Below, one piece after another: positions 5,566 through 8,118 of a stretch of DNA of 8,118 nucleotides. Numbering within the stretch: the first letter of the stretch is position 1; each line of letters begins with the position of its first letter. Location of the stretch: the NCBI GenBank assembly GCA_049522565.1, contig JBEKNT010000321.1, positions 1-8,118 on the forward strand. The letters run 5' to 3'. The translations under genes and the position numbers were made by a program. The notes under the pieces are model-generated. The model searched no databases and was not told where the DNA came from. It saw nothing but the letters and a program-made list of their open reading frames with translations. Source of the stretch: JASHVB01 sp049522565 (GTDB lineage Bacteria; Pseudomonadota; Alphaproteobacteria; Acetobacterales; Acetobacteraceae).

Positions 5566-5575
5566 CAGCCGGCTG
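5566..5575. promoter_or_regulatory. Ten-base palindrome in the divergent dioxygenase/helicase promoter region
   Basis: CAGCCGGCTG is a perfect palindrome about midway between the divergent starts at 5482 and 5659. An operator here could act on either gene. Short GC palindromes are common by chance in this base composition, so confidence is low. Confidence 0.2.
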
Positions 5576-5658
5576 CGACGGCCCACTAACCATTTGTTTG
5601 CGATTCCCAACTACACCGCGATGCCATGGGCGCGTGGGCGCCCGCTGGCGGGACATCA

Positions 5659-8118
5659 ATGGACTTCGTGGCAGGCGGCAGGGTCAGCGCGCGCGGGCTG
5701 CCCTGGGATTTGGTCGAGCAAGAGCAGATTGGCGCGCAACAGCGTTTGCGATTGCGTTGCGCGGCGGGCGATTTGCGAGGCCTGGAATGGGATATTCTCT
5801 ATCCCAACGAACCGGTCGAGAGCCTGCGCTCGGAGTTGCGCCCGGATGCGCCCGGGACGTTGGCATCCTGGCGCCTGCACCACATCGCCTGCCTGCTGGA
5901 ACAAGTGCCCGGGCCGGACGACATGCTGGCGGCCGAGCCGGGACGGGTGACGATCGAACCGTACCAGCTTGTGCCATTGATGCGGGCGCTGGAAATGCCG
6001 CGGCCGCGGCTGCTGCTGGCCGATGGCGTCGGGCTGGGCAAGACGATCCAGGCCGGACTGATCGCCACCGAACTGATCGCGCGGCGCCGGGCGCATCGGA
6101 TCCTGGTGGTGTCGCCCGCGGGTCCGCTGCTGATGCAGTGGGAATACGAGCTGCGGCAACGCTTCGGCCTGCGCTTCATGCCGATCGCCGATGCCGCCAC
6201 GCTGCAACGGGAACGCCGCAGGACCGAACTCGGCGGCAATCCGTTCGACAGCATCGCGTTGTGCCTGATCTCGCTCGACTTCGCCAAGCAGGAACGCGTG
6301 CTGGAGGATCTGGAGCGGTCTTCCTGGGACCTGGCCATCATCGACGAGGCGCATCATTGCATCGGCGCCGCTGCCGGCACGGATCGCGACGACACCTTGC
6401 GCCGGCGACTGGCCGAGGTGATCGCGCGGCGGTGCGACGGGCTGCTGCTGCTGACCGCGACGCCGCATGATGGCTACGATGCGCATTTCGCCTCGCTGAT
6501 CGAATTGCTCGATCCCAGCCTGGTGGATGGGCGCGGCGGGCTGGCGGGCCTGGCGTATCGCCGCCACGTGGTGCGACGCCTGAAGTCGCATATCCGCAAT
6601 CCCGCAACCGGCGAGCCGCTGTTTCGCGAGCGCCGGGTGCTGCCGGTGCGCATCGAACTGCGCGGCGGTTCAGCCACCACGGTGCAGGCATTCCACACGG
6701 CGTTGGCCGCGCTGGTCGCGCCGCGGTTGCGGCGGGCCAAGCGTAGCGGCGACTACGCCGATGCTCTGGCGTTCATCGGACTGTTGAAGCGTTCAGTCTC
6801 GACCGTCGCTGCCTGCGTCAACACGCTGAAGGTGGTGGCCGAGCGCTATCGGTTGCTGCGGGCGATCGGCAACGATGCAGAGGCCTTGCGCAAGGAACGT
6901 GCCCGGGCACTGCGCGCCTATCGGCGCCGGCGGCTGCGCTTCGGTGTGCTCGATGCGGCGGCGGAGAGCAACGCCGCGACGCTGGAAGTGGAGGATATGG
7001 CAGCCGATTTGTGCAGCTTCGGCGCGGATGATCTGGCTGCCGAGCTGCGACTGGACCGCGTGGCATCGCGGCACGCGACCGTGGATGCCTTGGAAGAACT
7101 GATGCGGCTTGGTGCGGCGGCGGGGGGACAACATGATCCGAAGCTCAATGCCATGCTCGACGAAGTCCGCTTGATCCGGGCGGCCTATCCGGCAACGAAC
7201 ATCCTGATCTACACCGAATATGCCGACAGCCAGGTGGCGGCGGTCCACGCGTTGCGTCACGCCAGGGGCGTCGCCGGCGAGGTACTGGCGATCAGCGGCA
7301 CCGATCCGGAAGCGGAACGCACGCGCATCGCCGAGCGCTGTGCCGAACACGACGGCATCATCCTGGTCAGCACCGACTCGATGGCCGAAGGGCTCAATCT
7401 GCATCAACGGTGTTTCCATCTGATCCATCTCGACCTGCCGTACAATCCGAACCGCCTGGAGCAACGCAACGGCCGCATCGACCGGTATGGCCAGGCGCAT
7501 GATCCGGAGATCCGTTACCTGTATCTCGCCGGCACGTTCGAGGAACGCCTGCTGCTGCGGTTGATCGCGAAATATGAGAAGGCCCGCGCGTGTCTCGCTG
7601 TCATGCCGGACACGCTCGGAGCGACCGCGGAGGAGACCGCATGGAGCAAGGGTCTCGTCGCGGGTTTCGCCGAGGACCAGGCGGCGCTGTTCGAGGAAGA
7701 CGCGCCGGCGATCCGCACCCTCGATCGGGTTGCCGAGGCGGGCAATACGGCGGCGTTTCGCGACCTGCTGCACGAAATCGATCGTGCGTTCGCGGGCCAT
7801 GAGCGGCATTCGGTTCGCCACGGCTGGCTGGTGGAGCAAGGTCTGACCACCGATCTCGGCCAGACGGCGGCGGCCGACGCCGCGCGTCGGCGCAGCGATA
7901 CGTTGCTCGGCCATATCGACCTGGCGGACTTCGTCGCCGCGGCGATCGCGGCTGAAACCTGCATCGTCGTTGGTGCCACCGAGGAGCCGCGGCTTCCAGC
8001 CGGTGCCGATCCGGACCAACTGGCGCTGCCAGCCGAGTGGGCCGCGGGGTTGGACGACCTGCCCGGCTATGACGCGCAGACCGGAACGCTGCGTGTCACG
8101 CGCAACCGCGATCGGCTG
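5659..8118 (+). CDS. SNF2/RapA-type helicase-ATPase, DrmD-like (3' end outside window)
   Basis: The frame is open for 820 codons to the window edge. Residues about 1-60 form a small N-terminal domain (FVAGGRVSARGLPWDL…LEWDILYPNEPVE) typical of DrmD-like and related helicases. The ATPase core follows: PYQ (101-103), Walker A DGVGLGKT (122-129), DEAH at 229-232, TATP (266-269), motif V STDSMAEGLNLH (571-582) and motif VI QRNGRIDRYGQ (602-612). An Arg/Ala-rich helical insert (about 340-500) separates the two RecA-like lobes. The part after about 640 has no recognised motif. All key ATPase residues are present, so it should be active as a DNA translocase. The start at 5659 has only a weak GGGA five bases upstream; an in-frame ATG at 5626 has no site. 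The dioxygenase gene is divergent across 176 bases. DrmD belongs to class 1 DISARM anti-phage systems, but orphan relatives exist. The helicase family is firm; the DISARM role is not. Confidence 0.88.
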   Translation, partial: MDFVAGGRVSARGLPWDLVEQEQIGAQQRLRLRCAAGDLRGLEWDILYPNEPVESLRSELRPDAPGTLASWRLHHIACLLEQVPGPDDMLAAEPGRVTIEPYQLVPLMRALEMPRPRLLLADGVGLGKTIQAGLIATELIARRRAHRILVVSPAGPLLMQWEYELRQRFGLRFMPIADAATLQRERRRTELGGNPFDSIALCLISLDFAKQERVLEDLERSSWDLAIIDEAHHCIGAAAGTDRDDTLRRRLAEVIARRCDGLLLLTATPHDGYDAHFASLIELLDPSLVDGRGGLAGLAYRRHVVRRLKSHIRNPATGEPLFRERRVLPVRIELRGGSATTVQAFHTALAALVAPRLRRAKRSGDYADALAFIGLLKRSVSTVAACVNTLKVVAERYRLLRAIGNDAEALRKERARALRAYRRRRLRFGVLDAAAESNAATLEVEDMAADLCSFGADDLAAELRLDRVASRHATVDALEELMRLGAAAGGQHDPKLNAMLDEVRLIRAAYPATNILIYTEYADSQVAAVHALRHARGVAGEVLAISGTDPEAERTRIAERCAEHDGIILVSTDSMAEGLNLHQRCFHLIHLDLPYNPNRLEQRNGRIDRYGQAHDPEIRYLYLAGTFEERLLLRLIAKYEKARACLAVMPDTLGATAEETAWSKGLVAGFAEDQAALFEEDAPAIRTLDRVAEAGNTAAFRDLLHEIDRAFAGHERHSVRHGWLVEQGLTTDLGQTAAADAARRRSDTLLGHIDLADFVAAAIAAETCIVVGATEEPRLPAGADPDQLALPAEWAAGLDDLPGYDAQTGTLRVTRNRDRL

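Noticed and set aside
5626..5658. Alternative upstream start for the helicase at ATG 5626
   Set aside because: No ribosome binding site precedes it. The added 11 residues are Gly/Ala/Pro-rich, and the family-like N-terminus begins at 5659.
5656..6591. 311-codon minus-strand frame opposite the helicase start
   Set aside because: It is antisense to the N-terminal and Walker A region of the helicase; the composition is typical of a shadow frame.
6793..8019. 408-codon minus-strand frame opposite the helicase C-terminal half
   Set aside because: The plus frame carries helicase motifs V and VI, while the minus frame has no motif despite its length.
1..8118. CRISPR array, tRNA, rRNA, insertion-sequence ends or a transposase
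   Set aside because: I found no regularly spaced repeats, cloverleaf-like sequence, rRNA segments or transposase motifs on either strand.

Overview
The window is high-GC bacterial DNA with dense, short-spaced genes, strong GGAGG-type ribosome binding sites and G/C-ending codons. Gene content and base composition suggest an alphaproteobacterium, perhaps of the Acetobacteraceae/Rhodospirillales type. That placement is an inference from style, not from a marker gene.

Left region (1 to about 1640) looks like accessory DNA. It carries a stand-alone TIR-domain protein (+) and, facing it, a papain/C39-like cysteine peptidase (-). The 393-base space behind the peptidase start holds no convincing gene, but on the minus strand it is rich in RNA structure. 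It also resembles, from memory, the immunity leader of phage P4 / P1 (CI or C4 antisense RNA followed by the Ash/Icd region), and the peptidase starts where that leader normally feeds into a kil/icd-type gene. The DNA here is visibly more A/T-rich than the rest: bases 901-960 are 32/60 G+C, against 45/60 for 2881-2940.

Middle region (about 1670 to 5480) looks like chromosomal metabolism. It has a class I SAM-dependent methyltransferase (-), then divergently a dienelactone hydrolase and a CaiB/BaiF-type (family III) CoA-transferase on the plus strand, 55 bases apart and probably co-transcribed. A TfdA/TauD-type Fe(II)/2-oxoglutarate dioxygenase converges on them (-). A perfect 11-bp GC-rich hairpin lies between the convergent pair, and a half copy of it lies between the hydrolase and the CoA-transferase. 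The three enzymes would fit catabolism of an organic acid or aromatic-type compound, but no substrate can be fixed.

Right region (5659 to the end) is the first 820 codons of a large SNF2/RapA-type helicase-ATPase resembling DrmD of DISARM defence systems. It runs off the window, so its partners are unknown. Putative defence or mobile-element genes therefore lie at both ends of an ordinary metabolic block.
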